A stretch of DNA of 64,000 nt from JAGWBD01 sp965197455 (lineage in GTDB: Bacteria > Chloroflexota > Anaerolineae > Aggregatilineales > Phototrophicaceae). Where the stretch lies: contig OZ240208.1 in the NCBI GenBank assembly GCA_965197455.1, positions 186,001 to 250,000 of the forward strand. The letters run 5' to 3'. The notes under the pieces were generated by a model that was given only the letters and a program-made list of their open reading frames with translations, searched no databases and was not told where the DNA came from. Below are positions 27,826 to 35,575 of the stretch, piece after piece; positions within the stretch are counted from its first letter, which is position 1; the number at the start of each line of letters is the position of its first letter. A program made the position numbers and the translations under genes.

Positions 27826-28857
27826 ATGGGCGCACAACTTTCCACCAGGACAGCGCTGTCGGGGCCGGACGCGCAGGCGCTCCACTTCGACCTGCTGCAC
27901 GCCCTGCCTGGCCGGGCCGCCAGTCCGCACACGCACCGCGCCTATTTCCGCTGGGTGGATGCCTGGCTGGCCGACAACGCCAAATTGCCGCGCACCCGTG
28001 GCGACCGGCGCATCGCCCGTATGCGCGCGCTGCCCATTCCCGTCCTTTGCGAGACGCTGACGGCAGCGCGCTTGCGCGCCTGGCTGGGCTGGCTGGCGGA
28101 ACAGGGCCAGAGCCGTCCGGCCGTTGACCAGGCGCGCGCGGCCGTCGTCACGCTGACGCAGTTGCTGGTCGAAGCCGGCTGGCTGGATGACGCTGTCGGC
28201 GCCGCGCTGTCCAACGTGCGCGCGCCGAAAGCCGCTCGCGGTCAACGGCCCGGGCGCTGGCTCACCACCGAAGAAATCAGCCGTCTCATTGTCGCGGGCC
28301 ACAGCAGCGGCAGCACCCGCAACCAGCGCTTGCGTAACCGCCTGGTATTGACAATGCTGTGCACGCTGGCCTTGCGCCGCGACGAGCTGGCGCGGGCGCG
28401 ACTCGGGGACTTCAGCATGCAAAATGGCCGGCCCATCCTGCGTGTGCAGGGCAAGGGAAACAGCGTCGCCATGCTCGACGTACCGCAGGCGCTGCTGGAC
28501 GCGCTGGAGGACTGGTGGCGTGCGCTGGCAGAAGTCGAGACGCTCAACCCGCAGGCGCCGCTGGTGCGACGGCTGTGGAAGGGCGGGCGCATCAGCAGCG
28601 ACGGCCTGACCACGGAAGGCATCTGGCACGTCGTCGACCGTGCTTCGGCCGAGGCCGGCCTGGGCCATGTCGCGCCGCATGACCTGCGTCGCTCTGTCGC
28701 CGGCGCATTGCAGGATTCAGGCGTCACGGTGGATGTCATCAGCCGGCTGCTGCGCCACGGCAACGTCGCCGTTACCGAACGCTATCTCAGTCGCCTGCCG
28801 CAGCGCAACGAGGGTGGCCTGCTGATGGGCGATCTGCTGCAGCTGGATGCCGGGTGA
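27826..28857 (+). CDS. Tyrosine recombinase / phage-integrase family
   Basis: A 343-residue site-specific recombinase. The SAM-like N-terminal core-binding domain covers residues ~15-130 and the catalytic domain ~150-335. All catalytic residues are present: Arg184, Lys210, His285, Arg288, His311 and nucleophile Tyr320. No att repeats, other phage genes or adjacent tRNA in the right place were found, so it may be a stand-alone XerC/D-like or orphan integrase. The DNA target is unknown. It is convergent with the CPBP-like gene. Confidence 0.92.
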   Translation: MGAQLSTRTALSGPDAQALHFDLLHALPGRAASPHTHRAYFRWVDAWLADNAKLPRTRGDRRIARMRALPIPVLCETLTAARLRAWLGWLAEQGQSRPAVDQARAAVVTLTQLLVEAGWLDDAVGAALSNVRAPKAARGQRPGRWLTTEEISRLIVAGHSSGSTRNQRLRNRLVLTMLCTLALRRDELARARLGDFSMQNGRPILRVQGKGNSVAMLDVPQALLDALEDWWRALAEVETLNPQAPLVRRLWKGGRISSDGLTTEGIWHVVDRASAEAGLGHVAPHDLRRSVAGALQDSGVTVDVISRLLRHGNVAVTERYLSRLPQRNEGGLLMGDLLQLDAG

Positions 28858-28875
28858 AGGGGAAGCCCTGAAGCC

Positions 28876-29637
28876 TCAGCCGCCCCGGCTGGCGACGAAG
28901 GGCAGGAAGAGCAGGATCAGGTTGACGCCGATTTGACAGAGCCAGGCGGCGGCCAGGCCGTTGCGCTGCCGCACGTAGCCGTAGAGTAGGCTCATCATCA
29001 GCAGGGCCAGCGCGACGATCAGGGCAATCGCCGGGAAACGCGTGAATTCCAGCAGCGGCAGGTAGAGCAGCACCGACCACACACTGGCCATCAGGCCGGT
29101 CAGCCAGAAGGAGTAACGTTCCTGCATGGCGCCGCGAAAGAAAAGTGTTTCCGCCAGCGGCATGACGAAGACCAGCAGGGCCAGCACCGGGCCGGTGCCC
29201 AGGTCACCGAACAGCCGCAGACTGATGGCGCCCAGCGTCCCGCCGCCGAAGACCAGCAGCGGCCCCGCCAGAATCAGCGCGTAGGCCAGCCCCCATGCCA
29301 GGTCCTCTGGCAGCTCCCGTTCAACGCGTGCCATGTCCGTGAATACCCAGGCGAGCACGCCGTAACCCGCCAGTCCCAGCCAGAGCAGGGTGAAGCGCAG
29401 ATCGGGCTGTCCGCCCGGCAGGGAGATCAGGCCGATGGAGAGCGCCAGCGCGAGCAGAAAAATGAAGAGCGGATCTTCGTGGCGTCCACCTTCGCGCGGC
29501 AGCTCCGACGCTTCTACTGGCACCTGCGTTTCGTCGCTTGCGTTTGTGCCGTCCGCGTCGTTATCGTTCGATTCTTCGTAATCAGGATCGTATGCTTCTT
29601 CGTCCTCGAAGTCGTCTGGTTCTGCGGGTCTTTTCAT
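28876..29637 (-). CDS. CPBP-family-like membrane protein
   Basis: A 253-residue protein. Residues 1-~52 are strikingly acidic and polar, followed by about seven membrane helices. Helix residues ~164-171 read A-E-T-L-F-F-R-G, matching the CPBP (CAAX protease/bacteriocin-processing) motif E-E-x-x-x-R, except that the first Glu is Ala. The second conserved motif (F-x-x-x-H) is not evident, so protease activity is doubtful. Its start overlaps the threonine aldolase stop by four bases. Confidence 0.65.
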   Translation of the reverse strand: MKRPAEPDDFEDEEAYDPDYEESNDNDADGTNASDETQVPVEASELPREGGRHEDPLFIFLLALALSIGLISLPGGQPDLRFTLLWLGLAGYGVLAWVFTDMARVERELPEDLAWGLAYALILAGPLLVFGGGTLGAISLRLFGDLGTGPVLALLVFVMPLAETLFFRGAMQERYSFWLTGLMASVWSVLLYLPLLEFTRFPAIALIVALALLMMSLLYGYVRQRNGLAAAWLCQIGVNLILLFLPFVASRGG

Positions 29638-30680
29638 GAGAGAATCTGTCGAAATCCTTGCAGCACCTGTTCGACATGCGCGCCAGACACCCAGTAGTGG
29701 GTGACGAGGCGAATGCTGCCGGGCGAGTAGCGGTTGGCTGCGATGCGCACGTTGTGCTCGTTGAACATGCGCTCAGCCAGCTCGTCTACCGAGACCGGCG
29801 CTTCCGGCGCCAGCTTCAGGTAGACCATGTTGGTGTAGACTTGCGCCGGGTCAATGTTGATGAAGGGCACTTCGGCCAGGCCCTCAGCCAGCGCGCAGGC
29901 GTTAATGTGATCCTCGTGCAGACGTTGCGGCATGCGGCGCAGCGCGATGAGTCCCGCGGCCGCCAGGATACCCGCCTGGCGCAGCCCGCCACCCAGCGCC
30001 TTGCGCTTGCGGCGCGCGCGCTGAATAAAGTCCGCGTCACCCAGCAGCAGCGAGCCCGCCGGCGCGCACAGCCCCTTGGAGAGGCAGAAGGATACGCTGT
30101 CCGCCGCCTTGACCAGGTCACTGGCGGACGAGCCGAGGGCGGCTGCGGCGTTGAAGATGCGCGCGCCGTCGATGTGCAATTTCAGCCCGCGCGCATGCGC
30201 CAGCTCGCCTACCTGATCCGTGTAGGCGGCGCTGACCGGAATTCCGCTCAGTGTGCCCTGGGTGTTCTCTAGGGCGACGAGGCGCGTGCGTGGCACATGC
30301 TGGTCGTCGACGCGAATGGCTGCCTCAATGGAATCGAGGTCGAGCGTACCGTCCGCGTTCAGGTCAAGGGTGTTGAGCTGAATGCCGCCGAAGGACGCGG
30401 CGTTGGCGGCCTCGGAGCGGAAGATGTGTGCCTGCCTGCCGAGAATGACCTCTTCGCCGCGCCCGCAATGGGCGAGCAGGGCAGTGAGGTTGCCCATCGT
30501 GCCGCTGGTGACGAAGACCGCCGCTTCCTTGTCCAGCATGGCAGCCGCTTCTTCTTCCAGCTGGTTGAGCGTCGGGTCTTCGCCGTAAACGTCGTCCCCG
30601 ACCTCCGCCTGCGCCATGGCAGTGCGCATCTCGTCCGTGGGCCAGGAAACGGTATCGCTACGCAGGTCAATCGTGTCCAT
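29634..30680 (-). CDS. Low-specificity L-threonine aldolase
   Basis: A PLP enzyme that splits L-threonine/allo-threonine into glycine and acetaldehyde. The N-terminal I-D-L-R-S-D-T-V and G-D-D-V-Y-G-E-D-P-T motifs are characteristic, and the PLP Lys lies in F-C-L-S-K-G-L. Length ~348 fits. Two in-frame ATGs (30686, 30680) are close; 30680 has AGGA at a better distance. Its stop overlaps the CPBP-like start, giving a two-gene operon divergent from the ABC ATPase. Confidence 0.94.
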   Translation of the reverse strand: MDTIDLRSDTVSWPTDEMRTAMAQAEVGDDVYGEDPTLNQLEEEAAAMLDKEAAVFVTSGTMGNLTALLAHCGRGEEVILGRQAHIFRSEAANAASFGGIQLNTLDLNADGTLDLDSIEAAIRVDDQHVPRTRLVALENTQGTLSGIPVSAAYTDQVGELAHARGLKLHIDGARIFNAAAALGSSASDLVKAADSVSFCLSKGLCAPAGSLLLGDADFIQRARRKRKALGGGLRQAGILAAAGLIALRRMPQRLHEDHINACALAEGLAEVPFINIDPAQVYTNMVYLKLAPEAPVSVDELAERMFNEHNVRIAANRYSPGSIRLVTHYWVSGAHVEQVLQGFRQILS

Positions 30681-30719
30681 TTTCATCCTGATGCGTCTTG
30701 TGGTGGCAGGTCGGGCAGG

Positions 30720-30725
30720 TACAAT
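30720..30725 (+). promoter_or_regulatory. -10 element of the ABC ATPase gene
   Basis: TACAAT 21 bases before the ATG at 30747, with AGAGGAG between them as ribosome-binding site. No strong -35. Confidence 0.5.
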
Positions 30726-30746
30726 CATAGCAGAGGAGCATTGGGC

Positions 30747-31832
30747 ATGACCACAGTCAGCTTCAGTCACGTGAGCAAGAGTTTCAACCAGCGCAAGGAC
30801 GGGCTGCACCGCGAGGTGCGCGCGCTTGATGACGTCTCGCTCAAGCTTGAAGATGGCGAATTATTGGGTGTGCTCGGCCCGTCAGGCTGCGGCAAGACAA
30901 CCTTCCTGCGCCTGATTGCCGGGCTGGAGACGCCGGACAGTGGCGAAATCTACTTCGATGACCAACCCCTGAGCGAGATCGAGATCAAGGATCGCGGCAT
31001 CGGCATGGTCTTTCAGACCGGTGCCCTGATGCCGCACTGGGAAGGCCGGCGCAGCGTCGGTCTCTTCCTCAATCTGCGCAAGCGCGATTATGAGTTGCCG
31101 GATCGAATTCATGAAGTGGCAAAAGTCACGGGAATTGGTCTTGAGAAGTTGCTGGAAAAGCGACCCAAACAGCTGTCTGGCGGCGAGATTCAGCGCGTCG
31201 GCATCGCCCGTGCCCTGGCGCGTGACCCGCGTGTGTTCCTCTTTGACGAACCCTTCGCCAGCCTGGACGCGAAAATCCGGTCCCAGGCGCGCTTGGAACT
31301 CAAGCGTCTGCTCAACGCCTTCCCGGTGACCTCGGTCTACGTCACGCATGATCAGGTCGAGGCGATCGCGTTGACAAAGCGCATCGCTGTCATGCGCGAC
31401 GGACGCATCGAGCAAATCGACAGCTACCGCGAACTCTACGATAACCCGACCAACCTCTTCGTCGGAGGCTTTATCGGCATCCCGCTTATGAACGAGTTTC
31501 GTGGCAGGGCTTCGGACGGGCGCTGGCAGGGCCGTAGCTTCGGTGGTTTCCCCATTCGCAGAGACCTGGAAGACGGTGCGCTTGTTACGCTGGGCGTACG
31601 TCCGGAGCGTATGCGTCTGGTGTCGCAAGGTGGCATTCCTGCTCGCGTGGAGCGGGTGACACCTTTCTTCGCCGAGCGCTATCTTTTGCTGGATCTGCAG
31701 CTGGAAAAAGAGCGCTGGCGCATGACCGTTCCGCCAGAAACGCAGGTCACAACAGGCAGCACCATCCATTGCGAGCCGGAGCCGGAGGGCATCCTCTACT
31801 TCGACACCTTGCGCGGCACCCGCATTGGCTAG
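30747..31832 (+). CDS. ABC transporter ATPase, MalK/PotA type
   Basis: A 361-residue importer ATPase. Walker A is G-P-S-G-C-G-K-T-T, the signature L-S-G-G-E-I-Q-R, Walker B F-L-F-D-E-P-F, and the switch His sits in V-T-H-D-Q. Residues ~245-361 form a C-terminal OB/TOBE regulatory domain as in MalK, UgpC and PotA. No permease or binding-protein gene is adjacent, so it may serve several distant importers. An ATG at 30747 after AGAGGAG decides the start. It overlaps the convergent comEA by four bases. Confidence 0.93.
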   Translation: MTTVSFSHVSKSFNQRKDGLHREVRALDDVSLKLEDGELLGVLGPSGCGKTTFLRLIAGLETPDSGEIYFDDQPLSEIEIKDRGIGMVFQTGALMPHWEGRRSVGLFLNLRKRDYELPDRIHEVAKVTGIGLEKLLEKRPKQLSGGEIQRVGIARALARDPRVFLFDEPFASLDAKIRSQARLELKRLLNAFPVTSVYVTHDQVEAIALTKRIAVMRDGRIEQIDSYRELYDNPTNLFVGGFIGIPLMNEFRGRASDGRWQGRSFGGFPIRRDLEDGALVTLGVRPERMRLVSQGGIPARVERVTPFFAERYLLLDLQLEKERWRMTVPPETQVTTGSTIHCEPEPEGILYFDTLRGTRIG

Positions 31833-32431
31833 TCGAAGCTCAGCAACCCTTCCAGTTCACGCAACAGGGCCGGGCCCACACCCTCGATCTGGTCCAGATC
31901 CGCCAGGTCCGCGAAAGGGCCCTTCGCTTCCCGCTGCTCAATGATGCGCTGCGCCAGTACAGGGCCGACGCCGGGCAGGCGTTGTAGCGATTCCGCGTCC
32001 GCATGGTTGATGCGCAAGGGAGCGTTGCTGGTCGCCAGCCGGGGCGTGGGCAACGCCTGTCGCGCCACATGAACCTGCATTCCGTCCTGCAACGGCGCCG
32101 CCAGATTTACGAGCGCGAGGTCTGCATCTGCCAATGCGCCGCCGGCGGCCGCAATGGCATCGCGCACACGGCTGTCCGGCGCCAGGCTCAAAACTTGTGG
32201 CGCGCGCACCGCGCCGCTGACGTAGACTGTGAGCGGGCCGGGCGTGGGTTTCGGAGTTGGTGTGAAGGTGGGTGGCGGCGGAATCACGTGGATTTCCAGC
32301 GCTTCCGGTCGCGTTTGTTGCCAGAGCGAAAGCGCGCTGGTGATGATCAGGGCCAGCATGGCGAGCGCGAAAAGCAGTTGCTGCGGGCGCAGGCCGCCGG
32401 GCGAACGTTTACTCTCGTTTGTTTCGGGCAT
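31829..32431 (-). CDS. comEA: ComEA-like DNA-binding protein (SLBB plus helix-hairpin-helix)
   Basis: A 200-residue protein with one N-terminal membrane helix (~20-38), a Pro/Thr linker (~50-67), a SLBB domain with V-Y-V-S-G-A-V (~68-125) and two C-terminal helix-hairpin-helix motifs (~138-200, including L-P-G-V-G-P and I-E-G-V-G-P). This is the ComEA architecture, an outer-face DNA receptor in natural transformation. No comEC or other competence gene is in the window. The HhH repeats could also serve another DNA-binding role. Confidence 0.9.
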   Translation of the reverse strand: MPETNESKRSPGGLRPQQLLFALAMLALIITSALSLWQQTRPEALEIHVIPPPPTFTPTPKPTPGPLTVYVSGAVRAPQVLSLAPDSRVRDAIAAAGGALADADLALVNLAAPLQDGMQVHVARQALPTPRLATSNAPLRINHADAESLQRLPGVGPVLAQRIIEQREAKGPFADLADLDQIEGVGPALLRELEGLLSFD

Positions 32432-32458
32432 GGTATCGATGTCGTCGGGAATGTCAGG

Positions 32459-33043
32459 TCAGCCCGCTTCTTCTCCCCAGTGTCTCACAAAATCTTCAGG
32501 CTCTACGCCCAGCGCGTCGGCCACGCGGTTGATGTAGTTGAAAAAGCCGATGACCTGGGTCGCATCATGGATGGCCCGATCGTCGAGGCCGCTGTTGCGC
32601 AGTTCCGCAACGGTCTCCGGCCCCGTCTCATGCGGCGCGTGCGTCAGTTGCTCGGCATAGGCGCAGAGCGCGCGATCAGTTTCGTCCAGCTGCGCCGCGC
32701 GCCAGTTCCTGGCAATAGCGTCCACCCACACGTCCGCTTCCGCCTCACTTTCGAACCAGTCGACCTCGGCACGGAGGTCATGCGCATGGCCCCAGGTTCA
32801 GTAGCGGCAGCCATTCACCTTGCTGGTGATGACCGCGAGCATCTCGCGTTGCGCCCGGCTGAGCGGTGACGCGCCGAACATCAGGGTGCTGTAGAAGTCC
32901 ATGCTGGTACGCAGCGCCTGCGGGTTGGGCGTCATGATGCGCACGATGTTCCAGACACGGCCGGCCCGCTGCCGCGCACGGTCAAGCTCGTGTTTGACGG
33001 CGCCCTGCGCTTCTGCGTCGCTCACCTGCTGAATGTAGGGCAT
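32459..33043 (-). CDS. AhpD-like peroxidase-related protein with in-frame TGA (probable selenocysteine)
   Basis: A carboxymuconolactone-decarboxylase/AhpD-family thiol peroxidase-type protein. The frame from ATG 33043 meets TGA at 32798-32800 and then continues in the same frame to 32459, giving 194 residues with the TGA as codon 82. The context is Cys79-Arg-Tyr-[TGA82]-Thr-Trp-Gly-His86, exactly the family's C-x-x-C-x-x-x-H catalytic motif, and the conserved Glu67 is upstream. Both halves match the family on either side of the TGA. A SECIS-like hairpin follows. The alternative is a nonsense mutation in a dying gene, but the position argues for selenocysteine. The ribosomal ATG choice over 33073 is tentative. 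Confidence 0.8.
32761..32780 (-). promoter_or_regulatory. Candidate bacterial SECIS element
   Basis: On the minus strand a 7-bp stem (T32780-C32774 with G32767-G32761, one U-G pair) closes a 6-base loop CGTGCC. The loop starts 24 bases after the TGA. Bacterial SECIS rules ask for a stem with a G in the first two loop positions, 16-37 bases from the UGA, and this hairpin meets both. Confidence 0.65.
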
Positions 33044-33096
33044 CGTTTCTCCTTGCGAAAGTGTACCTGGCATGTCCCCATGCTGCGAATTCCTGC

Positions 33097-34029
33097 TCAG
33101 CTGACCGGGCTGTGCAAGGCGTCCAGCGTGGCCTGCAGGTCTGGCGGCAGCGCCGACTCGAAGGACAGTTCTGTCCCGCTGTCCGGATGGGTGAACTTCA
33201 GCCCGGCGGCGTGCAGGAACTGGCGCGCGAGCGACAATCGTTGTTTACGCAGGCCGTAGACCTGATCACCAACGATAGGGCAGCCGATGCGGGCCATATG
33301 CACGCGAATCTGATGCGTGCGCCCGGAGAGCGGCCGCACCTCCACCAGCGCACGTCCGCCAGCCAGACGCTCTTCGATCACCTGGTAGTCGCTGATGGCC
33401 GGTTTGCCGTGGGCGACGACGGCCATGCGTTTGCGCTGCTTCGGGTCGCGGCCCAGTGGCGCTTCGATGCGCCCGCTGGCCACCGACGGGTGGCGCTCCA
33501 GCAAGGCGAGATAGCGCTTTTCGACTGCTCGCTCCTGAAACTGCAGCATCAACTCGCGGCGGGCAATGTCCGTAAGCGCCACGATGATGAGGCCGCTGGT
33601 GTCCTTGTCGAGGCGGTGGACAATGCCAACGCGCTTTGGCTCGACGGGCATGGCCGCGATTTCCGGCCAGCGCGTCAACGCGGCAGCAACCAGGGTGCCG
33701 CGTTCATCGTGGTCGCCGGGGTGGACGATCATGCCGGCGGGCTTGTCCACCACTGCCAGATGCGCATCCTCGTAGAGAACGGTCAGCGCGATGGGCTCCG
33801 GCCGGACTCCTGAGGTGATGTCCGGCACGGGGATTTCCAGAGTGATGTGTTCGCCACCCTTGAGCCGTTCTCCGGCCTTGCGCTGGCGTCCGTCCACGCT
33901 GACCCCGCCAGCGGCGATGAGCAACTGAAGTTTGGCGCGAGACAGACGCTTGCCAATGTGCTCCTGGATGGCCCGGTCGAGGCGCTGGCCGGGCGTTTCG
34001 GCGGTCAGATTAAAGGATTCGTATTTCAT
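33097..34029 (-). CDS. rluD: Ribosomal large-subunit pseudouridine synthase, RluA/RluD family
   Basis: It isomerises uridine in 23S rRNA. Residues ~13-65 are an S4 RNA-binding domain and ~85-300 the synthase domain, with catalytic Asp141 in V-H-R-L-D-K-D-T-S-G. The R-T-H-Q-I-R motif is also present. Length 310 and the S4 domain favour RluD-type enzymes, though exact target uridines cannot be read. It overlaps the upstream carbonic-anhydrase-like gene by four bases. Confidence 0.95.
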   Translation of the reverse strand: MKYESFNLTAETPGQRLDRAIQEHIGKRLSRAKLQLLIAAGGVSVDGRQRKAGERLKGGEHITLEIPVPDITSGVRPEPIALTVLYEDAHLAVVDKPAGMIVHPGDHDERGTLVAAALTRWPEIAAMPVEPKRVGIVHRLDKDTSGLIIVALTDIARRELMLQFQERAVEKRYLALLERHPSVASGRIEAPLGRDPKQRKRMAVVAHGKPAISDYQVIEERLAGGRALVEVRPLSGRTHQIRVHMARIGCPIVGDQVYGLRKQRLSLARQFLHAAGLKFTHPDSGTELSFESALPPDLQATLDALHSPVS

Positions 34030-34562
34030 GTCCGGTCGCCCACTTCCTGGCGAAAGGCATTGGCTTTCACGACATAGGCGCGCGCCCTGTGGCGGTTGGC
34101 CTCAATCTCCGCCGCAGTGAGCACCCGCACGCAGTGTGCCGGGCTGCCAAGAATGAGAGAGCCGGGTGGAAAGCGCTTTCCCTGAGTGAGCAGCGCACCG
34201 GCGCCCACAATGGAATCCGCGCCGACTGCAACGCCATTGAGCAGGATCGCGCCCATGCCGACCAGGCTGTTGCTGCCCACCTGTGCGCCATGCAGGATGG
34301 CGTTGTGGCCAACGCTGCAGCCCGGCCCCACGATCGCCGGAAAGCCGGGGTCAGCGTGCATGACGACTCCGTCCTGTATGTTGCTGCCGGCGCCGATATG
34401 CAACGGAGTCGTGTCCCCGCGCAGCACGGAGTTGAACCAGACGCTGACCTCGGCTTCCAGCGTAACGTCACCGACGACGACTGCGCCAGGCATGATGAAG
34501 GCCGAGGTCGCAACCAGCTCTGGTCGGTGCGCAACCTGTAACGCTGGCGGGGCATCACTCAT
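34026..34562 (-). CDS. Gamma-carbonic-anhydrase-like hexapeptide-repeat protein
   Basis: A 178-residue left-handed beta-helix protein built from hexapeptide repeats. Three metal-ligand His residues are present at 69, 86 and 91 in the spacing of gamma-class carbonic anhydrases (YrdA/CaiE-like). The trimer binds Zn, Fe or Co at subunit interfaces. Many homologues are inactive, so hydratase activity is only possible. It forms an overlapping pair with rluD. Confidence 0.92.
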   Translation of the reverse strand: MSDAPPALQVAHRPELVATSAFIMPGAVVVGDVTLEAEVSVWFNSVLRGDTTPLHIGAGSNIQDGVVMHADPGFPAIVGPGCSVGHNAILHGAQVGSNSLVGMGAILLNGVAVGADSIVGAGALLTQGKRFPPGSLILGSPAHCVRVLTAAEIEANRHRARAYVVKANAFRQEVGDRT

Positions 34563-34682
34563 AAGGTCATGTCATCTCGCTCGTTTGGGCACTGCGCCAC
34601 TGTACACCACATTGCTGGCTGGCAAACAGCCCGGTTGCAGGAGCGCAGCGGCAGTCACCGTGACAGCCGCTGCTGCCCGTGC

Positions 34683-34710
34683 TACACTGGAATCACGACA
34701 GCCGGGAGGG
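34683..34710 (+). promoter_or_regulatory. -10 and Shine-Dalgarno that define the rsfS start
   Basis: TACACT (34683-34688) is a -10 candidate and GGGAGGG (34704-34710) an excellent ribosome-binding site. The only in-frame ATG (34679) lies upstream of both, so it cannot be the start on this transcript. Confidence 0.6.
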
Positions 34711-34717
34711 AAGCACA

Positions 34718-35068
34718 CTGGACCCGCAGGAACAATTCGCGCGCCACATCGTTGACGTACTGGAAGAGAACCGGGCGACGCAAATCACCCTGCTGGACCT
34801 GCGTCCTGATACCGTGTTGGCCGATTTCTTCATAATCTGTACAGCAACCAGCGAGCGCCAGATTCGCGCTCTGGTCGGCTACGTACGCGGTTCGGTGCGC
34901 GACAACCTGCAACAATTACCTGCCTCGATCGAGGGTACCCATGAAAGCGGCTGGCAACTGCTGGATTACGGTGCAGTCGTCGTGCACGTGTTCCTGGGCG
35001 ACGTGCGTCGCTACTATGATCTGGAAGGGCTGTGGCGCGAGGCCAATGTGATGGTCAACATCGTCTAG
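34718..35068 (+). CDS. rsfS: Ribosomal silencing factor RsfS, with CTG start
   Basis: RsfS (RsfS/Iojap/C7orf30) binds L14 of the 50S subunit and blocks subunit joining when nutrients are scarce. The typical A-D-F-F-I-I-C-T-A-T-S-E-R-Q core and the D-Y-G-x-V-V-V-H-V-F / Y-Y-D-L-E-x-L-W end are present. Seven bases after GGGAGGG comes CTG (34718), giving the family-typical 116 residues. CTG is a rare start codon. The nearest in-frame ATG at 34679 is upstream of the -10. Confidence 0.9.
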   Translation: MDPQEQFARHIVDVLEENRATQITLLDLRPDTVLADFFIICTATSERQIRALVGYVRGSVRDNLQQLPASIEGTHESGWQLLDYGAVVVHVFLGDVRRYYDLEGLWREANVMVNIV

Positions 35069-35092
35069 GCTCCAGCCGTCCCTTTTTCACCT

Positions 35093-35542
35093 CTACTCGA
35101 AAATCCAGCGCTCACTGGTCCGCGACCAGTCGAGCAGTTCATCCGCAGTGAAGAAGTTGGCGACTTCGGCTTCACCGTTCTCCACGCTGTCCGAGCCATG
35201 CACGAGGTTGAAGCCCACCTCCAGCGCCAGGTCGCCGCGGATGGTTCCGGCGGCAGCCTCGGCCGGTCGGGTTGCGCCAATGGTCACGCGCGCGGCAGCG
35301 ACGGCGTCTGTGCCGGCCAGCACAATCACCATGACCGGCGACGAGGTGATGTAGTCGATCAGCCCGTCGTAGAAAGGCCGGCCTGCGTGGACGGCATAGT
35401 GCCTGGCCGCCAGTTCCTGTGAGATACGCATGAACTTCATGCCGATGATGCGCAGACCACGCGCTTCAAACCGGCGCAGTATTTCGCCGCTCAGGCCGCG
35501 TTGTACGGCGTCCGGCTTGATGATGACAAGGGTGCGTTCCAA
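35093..35542 (-). CDS. ndk: Nucleoside diphosphate kinase
   Basis: It balances NTP pools by phosphate transfer through a phospho-His. His115 lies in the signature N-L-V-H-G-S-D-S, and the N-terminal E-R-T-L-V-I-I-K-P-D-A-V-Q-R-G is characteristic. Length 149 is typical. It is convergent with rsfS, with 24 bases between the stops, and 33 bases downstream of the TPR gene on the same strand. Confidence 0.97.
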   Translation of the reverse strand: MERTLVIIKPDAVQRGLSGEILRRFEARGLRIIGMKFMRISQELAARHYAVHAGRPFYDGLIDYITSSPVMVIVLAGTDAVAAARVTIGATRPAEAAAGTIRGDLALEVGFNLVHGSDSVENGEAEVANFFTADELLDWSRTSERWIFE

Positions 35543-35575
35543 TTCCTTCTCCTTCAGCCGGGAATGGCGTTGAGA

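Noticed and set aside
32459..33073. Two separate short genes, 32459-32731 and 32798-33073
   Set aside because: They share one frame, match consecutive parts of one AhpD-like family and are split only by the TGA at the catalytic Cys position.
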